DNA of 64,000 bases, from the NCBI GenBank assembly GCA_013400115.1, contig VXBP01000359.1, forward strand, positions 682,001 through 746,000, given 5' to 3'. The notes under the pieces were generated by a model. That model was not told the DNA's origin and ran no database searches. It saw only the letters and a list, made by a program, of their open reading frames with translations. This document shows, in pieces, positions 54,546 to 64,000 of this stretch; within the stretch, counting starts at the first letter, position 1, and each line of letters opens with the position of its first letter. Position numbers and translations under genes: made by a program. This DNA comes from Rhinopomastus cyanomelas. Its lineage: Eukaryota; Chordata; Aves; Bucerotiformes; Rhinopomastidae.

Positions 54546-57500
54546 GCAGCACCCAGGAGCCCTGCAGGCAGACACCTGCAGTGGTGGGAGTAGCAGCTCA
54601 GAGCCCACACAGCCTCACCCACAGCCCCCTTCCCTGGCACCAGGCAGGGCAGCAAAGCTCCCCCTGGGACAACAGCAGTGGCTGCGGTGGATGTTCAGCC
54701 CCGAGGTGAGGGGGTGGGTAACAGCAGGGGTGGGAAGGAACATCTGCTCTCCTCAGCTCTAGCAGCGCTGAGCCACCCTCTTCCCATGATTGATGGGCTT
54801 CATCCAGGAGGGCCTGCTGGAGCCCAGATGGAGCAGCAGCACTAAGCACCCCCCTCCCAGCACCTCATCTCCTGCCCAGCCTTGACCCCCCCACCCCGCA
54901 CAGGTAACCAGCCACCCAGCGGTGCCAGGGGAGGGAGGGGCTGGCCAGAACCACCGAGAGAAGATTAAATTCAGCAAGTGGCTGCTGGGAAGGAGCAAGT
55001 GATGAGGGTCAGGGATTGAACTGATGGGCCTCTGCCCATTTGCCTGCTCCAAGGTTTGCTCCTCTCTTTTTCGCTGTTTCCTCCGGTGTGTCTTTAATAT
55101 CCTCCTTCTCCCCCAATACAAATCACCGAGTCCTGCTTGGGAGCGCGGCTCCTGCACGATTTCAGAGCAGAGCTGAAGGCTACGAGGTTACTGAACGGCA
55201 AGCAGAACCTGCTTTATTGCCCAGCATTTAATATCCTGTCTCCAGAAGAGGAGGCTGGAGGGGAAGTGTGGCAGGAGCCTCCTCCCAGAACATCTGCCCT
55301 GCCTCAGGCAAGAGGAAGGTGCCGAGAGTGGGTCGGTTCAGAGCCAGCAAATAAGGCAGCATCCCGCTCAGATCAGTCCCTCTCTCAAATAAATCTTCTC
55401 CTGAACAGGCAGTCACAGTCAAACAAGACCAGAGCTGAATTCACAGCTGCGACCGTCACCCCAGTCCCACCAGTTCTGACAGAGCTGGGCAGTCAGTGCA
55501 ATGGGACGAGGAGCCGGGCTCTGAGTAGCCTGTGGAGTGCCCACGGGCCAGGATGACTATGAAAGCCTTGATCAGTATCACACCTGAATCAGTCACATCT
55601 CGTTGTCCCAACCACTGCTGCTGAGGTGCTGCCTTCTGCTTGCGCGTTCCCCGCTGCGTCCCGCTGCCGTCCCACTGTCACCACAGGATTGTGAGCAGTG
55701 TGTTAGGATCGAGGGTTTGTCAGGCTCTGAGCGAGAGGCTGCTGGCACGCGGAGGAATAAACCCCTCAAGAGGAGTGCACAGCAGGCTTTGTAGATCTGC
55801 AGCACCTCGTGGTGCCTCCAGCTCATTTCATGGTGCGATGCCTCTCAGGATACTCCTGCCCTGCTGCTTTCTGGTGCCAAAGCAGCACAGATGGACTTTC
55901 CACTCATCCTCCCCATGTGGGACTCTGCTTCCCAAGCCCAGGTGCCTCCTGGCAGTGCCCAGGGCAGCCGCATCCTCCGACGCCAGTGGAGCTCCTCGTC
56001 CTGCAATAGCCATGTGGCCAGGCTGGCACCATCCCCACCACCACCTGCACATGGGTCTGGGACACCTCATGTCTCACACGTCCACAGCTTCGTGCTGCTC
56101 GTTATCATTCCCCAAGTTGCTTTTCCCCATGTGTAGGCATCAGATATGGCTCTGGTTCAACAAGGTATTTAACCATCTGCTGAACTAATCAGATCCTTCA
56201 GCTGGAATTTGCAGGCTCTGGAGTAGAGCAAAGAGCCTGAGCAGCCGCTGCACCCCGAACGGCAACCGAACGGCAAACCTCCCCCAAGCAGAGAACTTGC
56301 CAATGGCTTTTGTGTCTCCTCTGGGGCAGGTGCCAGGTCAACAGAGACGTCCTGTGAAGTTCCGCTCCCGGCAGCAGTGCCACCACCACCACTTGGGTTG
56401 GAGCTCTGGACAGCTGCAGTTCATCGTTTCAGCGGATTGTTGCTGCAGCTGAATCACAACCCACCTCAGTGCTGGTGTGTGGACATCCAACTGACAGTCA
56501 GCTGGGATGTCTCTTTTCCACAGATGATTAAATAAAAGACTTGGGCATTTGAAAACCAGTAACATTTCAAGTAAAATTGGCTTTCCTCGAGAAATGTTTA
56601 TGTAGCTGGAGCTCAACAGGCAGGGAAGATCACAGCAGGGCTCTGAGGAAATGATACAGGCTCAGGAGTAGGACACTTCTGCTCACCTCAGTGTGGTGGG
56701 ACTCCAGGAAGGCAGCTCAGGCAACAGTGATCCTCATCCCTCAGCCAGTTGAGCCTCTTAATCAGCCTGGAGCGTGTGAAGTCTGGTGTCTTCTCAGAAG
56801 AAAGCCTCCATTTTCTGGGCACACCTTGAGAGAAAGAAAGCAGATTGTTCAGAGAAAAAGCAGCGAACGACTAAATGTCGATGAATAAATAAATCAGTGA
56901 CACTCTCTAGGGTGCTGCTGGTTCCCCACCAAAGTCACCGGTTATCTCCGAGGCCATAAGCCCTTGGAGCTTGGACGCACCTGCAGCTCTCCCATCAAAC
57001 ACCAGTGCAAAGAGCTGAGCTCTGGGCACACCAGTGACACCCCTGTATGTTTGAGGCCACAGCTGTTGTGGCCCCTAAATAACCTCCCTGCACCCGGAAA
57101 GCTCTTGGCAGACCGTCACCTGCTGTTACTCTCTTGGCAGCAAACACTTGTACAATAACCAGCCAAACCCAGCCGCGTCCTTTGGGCACTGAGCACCAGG
57201 TAGTCCACGCCGTGTGCAAGGCCCCAGCAGACTGTTCCATGACACAAGAAATGAGACCATGTGGGTGATGGGACAAGCACAGCTTTAAACTCAGAAAACA
57301 AATACTCACAAGGTGGCAAGCACAACCTCAAGCTTATCTGACAGCAAGGAGGCAAAGAGGCCTTGAGCGAGGGAACGAGCCGGACCAGAGGTACTTTGGC
57401 CATTGTGGAGGTCATGTCTCTATGATAAAGAGCCAGATGTGCTCCCTGCGTGGGACTACGAGAAATGCTAACAAGGAGACCACTGAGTCTGTGCAAGGCA

Positions 57501-57674
57501 CCAGGTTCAGAAGGTCACAGTGAGGAAGACGTCTTACTTCCTCCCCCAAGACCACCGAGGACTCTTGCTACTAAAGACAGTGCAAGCTCAAGTGGGAGGA
57601 GACCTCATTTGCATGTGAAACAGGCAGGTCATTACTATGTATTAGGTGTATTGTGAAATCTAATGTTTATGCGA
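54546..57674. other. Longest repeat-free stretch
   Basis: About 3.1 kb with no CR1. The only repetition seen is an 11-bp tandem (CGAACGGCAAC) near 56,253-56,275. Frames of 126-182 codons exist at 54,759-55,157, 55,137-55,556, 55,640-56,188 and 57,116-57,496; none has a domain I recognise and several overlap each other on opposite strands. The absence of insertions could mean functional constraint or chance. Confidence 0.4.
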
Positions 57675-58167
57675 GATCATAGAATGATTAGGGATCAGAA
57701 GCGACCTTGAAAGATCATCTAGTCCAGTCCCCCTGCCAGAGCAGGATCACCTAGACCAAGTCACACAGGTGGGTTTTAAACATCTCCAGAGAAGGTGACT
57801 CCACATCCCTCTTGCGCAGCCTGTTCCAGTGCCCCATCACCCTCACTGGGAAGAAGTTCCTTCTCACATTCATATGGAACCTCCTCTGTTCCAGCTGACA
57901 CCCACTGCCCCTTGTCCTATCACTAGATGACCCTGAGCAGAGCCTGGCTGCATCCTCCTGACACCCACCCTTCACATATTTATAGACATTAATGTGGTGA
58001 CCCCTCAGTCTCCTCCAAGCTCAAGAGACCCAGCTCCCTCAGCCTCTCCTCATCAGGGGATGTTCCACTTCCTTCATCATCCTCATTGCTCTGTGCTGGA
58101 CTCCCTCCAGCAGCTCTGTGTCCTTCTTGAACTGAGGGGCCCACAACTGGACACAACACTCCAGATC
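57675..58167 (-). mobile_element. Long CR1 fragment (minus)
   Basis: Left end GATCATAGAATGATTAGGGA, then AGACCAAGTCACACAGGTGG (about 12 bp deleted compared with other copies, removing AACACATCC), CTTGCGCAGCCTGTTCC, ATTCATATGGAACCTCCTCT, ACATATTTATAGACATTAAT, GAGACCCAGCTCCCTCAGCC, GCTGGACTCCCTCCAGCAGC, ACTGAGGGGCCCACAACTGG and ACACAACACTCCAGAT. In reverse, the 57,751-57,975 frame shows SSDRTRGSGCQLEQRRFHMN. Confidence 0.97.
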
Positions 58168-59335
58168 ATCTCGTAGCACACAGCTGCGATCCTGACACCA
58201 GTTTGAGGCGGCACGTCTTTGTGACACTAGTCCTCATGTACCCCTGCCGGCGATATGAAATTACCTCCTCAAAAACTCCTCTAAACAGAGCTCTTGGGGT
58301 CTCTCCATACATCACAAGAACCCACCGGTGACTGCAGAAATGTATCTTGCCCCATTTAAATGGCCTCTTGTCCAACTTGCCGCAGCAGATGGACAACCCT
58401 TACGGAGCTCTAGGGGGTTGAGGAGGTCAGGTTTCCTTCCGAGCTGGACATCCCCATTTAATTCCAGCCACTGCCCCACCTATGAATAATTCACTGGCGT
58501 TCCTCCGCTTGGAACTAACTTCTCGGAGAGTTCAGCAAGCGCCAACGCCGCTGCCGTAAACATATGCCGATGATGCTTTTTCTCTCAGATGCTATAAAAT
58601 GAGGTTACTCCCAAAAAAAGTGGGTAAAATAATTAAAATGGAAATGGAAATAAATTATTCACCCAACTAAATTTAAATAAATGGCTGGAACACCTCGACT
58701 CAATTAAGGCACGTTGTTCGTTAGCGGCGTCAGGACCGTACAGCAGATGCACCGAGTCAAGCTCTGGCACCAACAAGAAGTGCTCGGCGAGCATGAATGT
58801 TTTATAGGTAACAGAGCGGGAGCCCCGAGGGCCTCGACTATCACATTAAATTATACATTTCTAATAAAGAAAATATAAATGAATATGGAACAAATGTCGA
58901 CTCGCGGCTCAAACCGCCGCGCTCTTCTTTGAAGAGTGAGATTTGCCGCCGCGGCGTCAGCGCGGTGAACGGCTTGAACGCTATTGTCAGCCGAACGGCT
59001 CCGCGTACGTGCGGGAGGGGATCAGCGCCGCTGGCAAGCGCCGCGTGCTGTGACGGGAGCCATCCCAAACCCCGACCGCACTTGCTGTCACTTCAAGTGC
59101 TTTTAAAAATTTAATAGAAATAACAAACGCGGCGGAGGAGACATTAATTTGCTGCAACTTTGCTGCTTTGCGGGTTTTTTTTGTGGCCAGAGAAGCAGAA
59201 GCTGCTGTTGGAACCTGGACATGAGGAAGGGCTGTTCCCAGCCCTACACGAGAGGTGCCTCGTGTCAGGCGCAGGGCTGAGCAGGAGGAACGTGGCAAGT
59301 GCTCAGCGCACGTTCTGTGCCACGGTTTGATGCCA
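58168..59335. other. Unique stretch, AT-rich then CpG-dense
   Basis: 58,600-58,690 and 58,840-58,890 are AT-rich and even in composition. 58,898-59,080 is very CpG-dense (about 27 CpG in 185 bp). No exon or ORF of substance is seen. Confidence 0.45.
58898..59080. promoter_or_regulatory. CpG-dense block (small CpG island-like)
   Basis: About 27 CpG in 185 bp, for example TTGCCGCCGCGGCGTCAGCG and GGCAAGCGCCGCGTG, directly abutting AT-rich DNA (ATTAAATTATACATTTCTAA). It could be the CpG-rich core of a developmental enhancer or promoter. No TATA box, initiator or coding exon is identifiable. Confidence 0.35.
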
Positions 59336-59400
59336 TAGCAGGGGGGATTGGACTGGATGATCTTTCGAGGTCCCTTCCAATCCCTAATGATTCTATGAGA
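59336..59400 (+). mobile_element. Short CR1 3' tip
   Basis: AGCAGGGGGGATTGGACTGG, ATGATCTTTCGAGGTCCC and CCAATCCCTAATGATTCTAT, nearly identical to the common family end. Only about 65 bp. Confidence 0.95.
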
Positions 59401-62187
59401 GGTCCATGTCCCACAGCCCCAGCTCCACAACAGGCAGAGTTCTTTGTTCTGTTGGCTGAGCTGCTCTAAGAAGCCTCGTTGCTCTATTTTGAGGCCATCA
59501 GTCGTGTTCGGACGCAGAGGTGCTGGGGGGTGGGAAGGCTCAGCTGGCTGAAGGGAGCAGGCTGGAGCTGCTTTCCAGCATCAGGTGCTCACACGGGGGT
59601 CCGAACAGAGCTGGGTCACCTCGTGGCTCCTAGGCACTTTGTAAAGACCACCAGAGCCACAGCACACTGGGTGGTCATGGGCTGGGAAGGGCTAGTGATA
59701 TGGCCACAGAAATGGCCCTCTCTGGCCAGTCTGCAGTGTGGTGACCCCACAGTGCCCCTCATGCCACCTTGCTGGCTGTTTTGTCTCTTTGGTTGCTGCT
59801 CAGCTGCTGCAGACATTCACACACAAACCCTGGGTCCTTCAGACAGGGGAAGGAGCCGCTGAAAGATTTTTCTTCTCTATTCTGGCTGGACGGTGGGACG
59901 CGAGGCAGTTGTCCTCTGCAAAGCAGCCTAACAGATATCGAGCCGGCTGTTAATTGGCCCCGAGAAGCCAGAGCACCTTAACCACTGGCAATTACTGCAG
60001 CTGCAAGAGAAGCTCCAACCACAGGAGCAAGTGAGGGAACCCATGCGCAGGCATCTCCATCCAGGGAGCCAGACTAACCGGGGTGTTGCCTTGGGAGTGC
60101 TGTGCTGGGCTTGAAGGAGTGGGAGCTGTGGGGAGCACTGGCTTGTTCTGCCCCTCACACTGAACCAGCAGCGCCAGCCTGCTGCACATGGACACAAACA
60201 TGGAGCAGCTCCTCCTCAGCCAGCACTGAGCAGCACCAAGAGCTTCCCCTTGACACCAGGCACCTTCGGGGCAGAGCCCACAGGGTCTGGCCGTTTCCTT
60301 CCTAAGTGCCCTGGAGGCCATCAGCCAGGCGGGTTCGCGCTCCTCTTCCTGGCAGAGGACAACCCACAGCTGCCTGTCCTCGCTGCAGGGGCTGCCAGGG
60401 AACCCAGCCGTGCGGGAAGGGGCTGGGATGTGCGCCTGGGCCCAGCTGGGCAGACTTGCCGTATCCCACGGGGAGCTATAGAGCTGCTCCGGTGAGGCTG
60501 GCGCTTCTCCTGGCTTAACGCAGCAGCCAGGTCCTTCCCACAGGAAAGACGAAGGACCTCGACCAGAACAGAAGGGTTGAGTGTCAGGAGGGAATGAATC
60601 AGTTTTATTGGGGGGGGGTGTTCGCTTAGCACTGAGGTGCTCTTGAATACGGGGAAAACACCTTCACCAAGGCCCAGCCTTGTCTCCCTTTCAGACTCGG
60701 GAGGGGTCATAACTCAACAAACACGATGGAGCCTGAACAGGACGCAGAGGTGCCTCAGGAAATTCAGCTTTATAAAGCCAGAAACATTATGAGCAAAATC
60801 AACCCGAAGGAGGAACCAAGGCAGAAAATAGAGGAGCTTTGTAAGAACTGCTTAAGAATACCTTAACAGGAGGAAGAGGTTGTATCTGTGCAGAAACACC
60901 ACAGAATAAGCTCAGCATAATAAATCAAAAACCCCTGCGGCAGCGAGGAATTGAATACAGCCATGAAAACCTTACTGGGAAGGAGGGAAAAGAGGGATCC
61001 GCTCGCAGACAAGGATAGATAATTGACATGAAAAACCCAAACCGTGTAGCTGAGGACATTAATAAGGGAACAGTTCTACCAACACGTTTGGAGTGGGTGG
61101 GAAACCCCCCGTTGAAGCAGACCTCCTCAGCTCTTCCCAAACAGAAAGGCCGGGCACCGCTGTTGTGTTTAGAAACAAGGCAGGAGAACTCAATAGAGAC
61201 GTTTGTTCTGTGCCGGGAGAAGGATGATGTATTTGTTCTGTGACGACGGTAATAGACTTTCTACTCCTACTGTAACTAAGGAGGGTATTAATCAACAGCT
61301 ACTGTAGTTAGACAGACTTAAATCAGAGGTTCTGGGTGATTTGCAGAGAGGAATGTTAAAGCAGCTGGCTGAGGAGCTTTTTTTGGCAGCTAATGTTGGG
61401 GTTTTTTTTTCCTCAGTAACCCATGGACAGGAGAAGTCCAGAGAACTTCAAGATTGCTGGTTTCTTCCAGATTTATTTGAGCAGGCAAGGTGGCCAAGAG
61501 GTTGCCAGACAAAGGCAAAGCCCAGATTTAAGTCTATTACCAGAGCCTGGAAGGTGCCTCCTGCTCCTACCGCTGGCCAAAGAAGTATGGAAAGTGTCTC
61601 CTCTCCAAGTAACTTTAATCTTCTTAGAGAGATTATTAACCTGGTTGATGCAGAAGGAGCATTTAATAAATATACTGAGGCTTCAGCAAAATGTCGCTCT
61701 GTGGCTGACAAAATAAAACTACAAACTTGGAAAGTTGAAGAGGAAATAAATCAATAGGTGCACTAAAAGGTCAAACAGAATAGAAAGGTACACAATAGCT
61801 TGGCTACAGAGTGAGGAACTCGAAAGGTAAAAGCCATCGGGAAGCAGGAGCCTCTGCTGAACAGCAGAACCCAAGTGGCTGCAACTTTAAGCAGCCAGAC
61901 CTGATTTCATAACAACAATCCAGACGGGCATTTCCAGCAGCTAAGAGTGGGACCCCCAGGCACAGGAACAGTGTAATGAGGGGAGCAGCAGTTTGCATTG
62001 CTAGGAGTCTTTATACTCAAGGTGGGTGTATTTTCTACCTGAGGGACAGTCCCACTGTCACTACTGGAAGGGGATCAGGCAGGGAACACGTTTGGAGCCC
62101 AGCAGGACATGCCGTTTGCCCCTGTGGCTCTAGGGGCTCCGTGGGTTACCACATGTGCATCGCGCTTGGAAGTCCTCACCTCTCTTT
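59401..62187. other. Unique stretch with protein-like short frames
   Basis: No CR1. A 9-G run lies at 60,610-60,618. Plus-strand frames at 60,726-60,866, 61,028-61,243 and 61,419-61,757 have charged, non-repetitive compositions (see separate entry). The frames around 59,479-60,710 on both strands are unrecognised. Confidence 0.4.
60726..61757 (+). other. Cluster of short protein-like frames, origin unknown
   Basis: Three plus-strand frames follow one another. 60,726-60,866 has an ATG and 46 codons (includes KINPKEEPRQKIEELCKNC). 61,028-61,243 has an ATG and 71 codons (includes NRVAEDINKGTVLPTRLEWV and ETFVLCREKDDVFVL). A 138-codon frame that opens with TTG at 61,341 and closes at 61,757 includes NLLREIINLVDAEGAFNKY and KLQTWKVEEEINQ. 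The last frame is preceded by a polypyrimidine run ending in CAG (61,402-61,416), as at a splice acceptor. Composition is charged and rich in A/T-ending codons, unlike the junk frames elsewhere. It may be a decayed retroviral or host gene, or chance. I recognise no family. Confidence 0.25.
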
Positions 62188-62661
62188 TCATAGAACCATT
62201 AGGGATTGGAAGGGACCTCGAGAGATCGTCCAGTCCAATCCTCCTGCCACAGCAGGATCACCTAGACCCAGCCACACAAGAACACATCCAGGTGGGTTTT
62301 AAACATCTCCAGAGAAGGAGATGCCACAAGCCCCCTGGGCAGCCTGTTCCAGTGTTCTGTCACCCTCACTAGGAAGAAGTTCCTTCTCACATTCATATGG
62401 AACCTCCTATGTTCCAGCTGACACCCACATTGCCCCTTGTCCTATCATTAGATGACATTAAGAAGAGCCTGGCTCCATCCTCCTGACACCCACCCTTCAC
62501 ATATTGATAGACAGTAATGAGGTCACCCCTCAATCTCCCCTTCTCCAAGCTAAAGAGACCCAGCTCCCTCAGCCTCTCCTCATAAGGGAGGTGCTCCACC
62601 TCCTTCACCATCCTCGTTGCCCTACGCTGGACTCCCTCCAGCAGCTCCACATCCCTTTTTC
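62188..62661 (-). mobile_element. Long CR1 fragment (minus)
   Basis: TCATAGAACCATTAGGGATT, CGAGAGATCGTCCAGTCCAA, ACACATCCAGGTGGGTTTTA, AACATCTCCAGAGAAGGAGA, ATTCATATGGAACCTCCTAT, CATATTGATAGACAGTAATG, TCCTCATAAGGGAGGTGCTC, GCTGGACTCCCTCCAGCAGC, then CCACATCCCTTTT before truncation. In reverse, the frame shows ERLRELGLFSLEKGRLRGD. A frameshift lies near CACATTGCCCC at 62,427. Confidence 0.97.
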
Positions 62662-63579
62662 TCCTAATTGTTTTTTTTCCCAGCACGCAGCACTGGCTCT
62701 TGCACTAGGATCCTCTAAGTTTATTTATAATGCACTAGAAGATGCCATTTTCGTAGCCGAAACAAATTTCTAGTAGCAGCACCCTAGGGGATGAAACTGC
62801 GGAGCTCCACGCGTTGGGATTGATGCTCTGCTTGGCTTGGGGTGGGGTGTTTTTCATTCAGACTTAAATAGAACCATAGAGTGTGTTGGGTGGTCTGGCT
62901 TCCTTCACATCAAAGAACCAGGGAGGCAGAAGTCACTAATTTGATTGCTCATGCAGAAGCTGCTCGCGCCAGCTCTGAGAAATTAATGCGCTTCAACGTT
63001 AGGAGATAGAGATTTCAGCCGTGCAAAATCAAACCTCTCTCCCAGGTGAATTTCACTCTCTCAGCCCGTGGCTCGTAAGCAGTAAACAGCTGCTGAGCAC
63101 ACGAGCTTTAGGGACAAATCAGCTGACCTTTAATGATTCTTTAAGTCCTTCCCTCATTTTCCACCAATAGCATATTTATTGATCACAGAGCTGGCTGCTT
63201 CCGAAGTCCTCTGGAGAAATTCCGCATCAGAAAGGCTAAGAAAAATCTTTAAAGAGCAGAGCTTAATTCTCTGCTCTGTTGTCATCAAAACTGAACTTCT
63301 GAAACTGCACTTTGCTAACTAAAGACAGTCTCTTGACTCCGACAGCTTGGTGCTGCCACTTCGGCTTCCAAAGCTACGCCTTCCTTTCCTTTCAAACCTA
63401 CCCGCAGGCAGGTGACCCACTGGGACGCCCCACACGCGTCGCTCTTTGGGAGCTGGGTTATAGCCACTCTTCAGGAAATTTCAGGAGACTTATCCATGAA
63501 TCTCTGAAGACTTCAGTAAAAACATCACTGCTGTCATGCCTTAAAATTCTACAAGCTTCCCTTGAAGGCAGCTGTCTCA
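62662..63579. other. Unique stretch
   Basis: No clear repeat. A weak CR1-like CATAGAGTGTGTTGGGTGG occurs at 62,875. Even-composition AT-rich sequence at 62,985-63,250 could be conserved non-coding DNA; not testable here. Confidence 0.4.
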
Positions 63580-63880
63580 TGAAGGGTGGGTGGCAGGAGG
63601 ATGGAGCCAGGCTCTTCTCAATGGCATCTGGTGATAGGACAAGGGGCAGTGGGTGTCAGCTGGAATGTAGGAGGTTCCATATAAATATCAGAAGGAGCTT
63701 CTTCCCAGAGCACTGGAACAGGCTGCCCAGGGGGGTTGCGGAGTCTCCTTCTCTGGAGACGTTTAAAACCCACCCGGACGTCTTCCTGTGCCGCTTGGTC
63801 TAGGTGATCATGCTGTGTCGGGGGATTGGACTAGATGATCTTTCGAGGTCCCTTCCAATCTCTAATGATCTGTGTTTCTG
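63580..63880 (+). mobile_element. CR1 fragment, first of a head-to-tail pair
   Basis: TGAAGGGTGGGTGGCAGGAG, GATGGAGCCAGGCTCTTCTC, the SGDRTRGSGCQLECRRFHIN reading frame, CTTCTTCCCAGAGCACTGG (about 18 bp, the GTGAGGGTGA block, deleted), GGGTTGCGGAGTCTCC, TGCCGCTTGGTCTAGGTGAT, and the end GATGATCTTTCGAGGTCCC / TAATGATCTGTGTTTCTG. Confidence 0.97.
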
Positions 63881-64000
63881 TTGTGGAGGCTCCTTCTCTG
63901 GAGACATTTAAAGCCCACCTGGACATGTTCCTGTGCGACTTGGTCTAGGTGATCCTGCTGTGGCAGGGAAGATTGGACTGGATGATCTTTCAAGGTCCCT
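63881..64000 (+). mobile_element. CR1 fragment, second of a head-to-tail pair, cut by window end
   Basis: Begins TTGTGGAGGCTCCTTCTCTG directly after the tail of the preceding copy, then GAGACATTTAAAGCCCACCT, GTGCGACTTGGTCTAGGTGA, GGACTGGATGATCTTTCAAG and GTCCCT at the last base. The element continues past the window. Confidence 0.97.

Noticed and set aside
55640..56188. 182-codon plus frame and overlapping frames
   Set aside because: Three overlapping frames on both strands are open in the same GC-rich DNA; none shows a family motif.
61804..61998. 64-codon minus frame with a hydrophobic N-terminus like a signal peptide
   Set aside because: Single short frame without context; hydrophobic stretches of this kind arise by chance.
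62870..62896. CATAGAGTGTGTTGGGTGG string
   Set aside because: Weak CR1-end resemblance over under 25 bp.

Overview
This window reads as gene-poor nuclear DNA from a bird. The evidence is the pervasive presence of CR1 (chicken repeat 1) non-LTR retrotransposon fragments in both orientations. I find 47 confident or probable pieces, which by hand-summed coordinates make up roughly 18% of the window. The rest is mixed AT-rich and locally CpG-rich unique sequence with vertebrate-type microsatellites. I see no prokaryotic features, CRISPR array, rRNA, tRNA or plasmid. CR1 content this high exceeds what is usual for many bird genomes and fits lineages with known CR1 expansions (woodpecker and hornbill relatives). 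That lineage guess is an inference, not an identification.

Layout. 1-35 kb: mostly plus-strand, 5'-truncated CR1 tails between unique stretches, with a degenerate GATA microsatellite (10.6-10.8 kb), a (TG)n(TA)n tract (12.6 kb), a non-CR1 direct repeat pair (11.9 and 13.5 kb), a 16-bp-unit minisatellite (27.1 kb) and several long CR1 copies (30.4, 31.8 and 34.5 kb) retaining broken pieces of the reverse transcriptase ORF. 35-46 kb: mixed CR1 orientations, two CpG-rich blocks (37.4 and 39.6 kb) and a 700-bp near-identical tandem duplication split by a single N at 43,053 that looks like an assembly artefact. 46-62.7 kb: nearly all CR1 copies are on the minus strand, including a minus/plus composite at 51.4 kb resembling a twin-priming 5' inversion. 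CpG-rich blocks lie at 53.3 and 58.9 kb, and a run of protein-like short plus-strand reading frames of unknown origin at 60.7-61.8 kb. 63.6-64 kb: two plus-strand CR1 copies head to tail, the second running off the window.

No host protein-coding gene could be recognised. Most longer open frames are chance frames or run through CR1 fragments. The clearest coding remnants are pieces of CR1 ORF2 (reverse transcriptase C-terminal region), all truncated or frameshifted and not functional. The change in CR1 orientation near 35-46 kb, together with a TATA plus splice-donor configuration near 45.98-46.04 kb, is a weak hint that introns of oppositely transcribed host genes or long non-coding RNAs may flank that point. 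I saw no convincing new biological system. The items most worth checking are the N-spanning duplication, the inverted CR1 composite, the unclassified direct repeat pair and the 60.7-61.8 kb ORF cluster.
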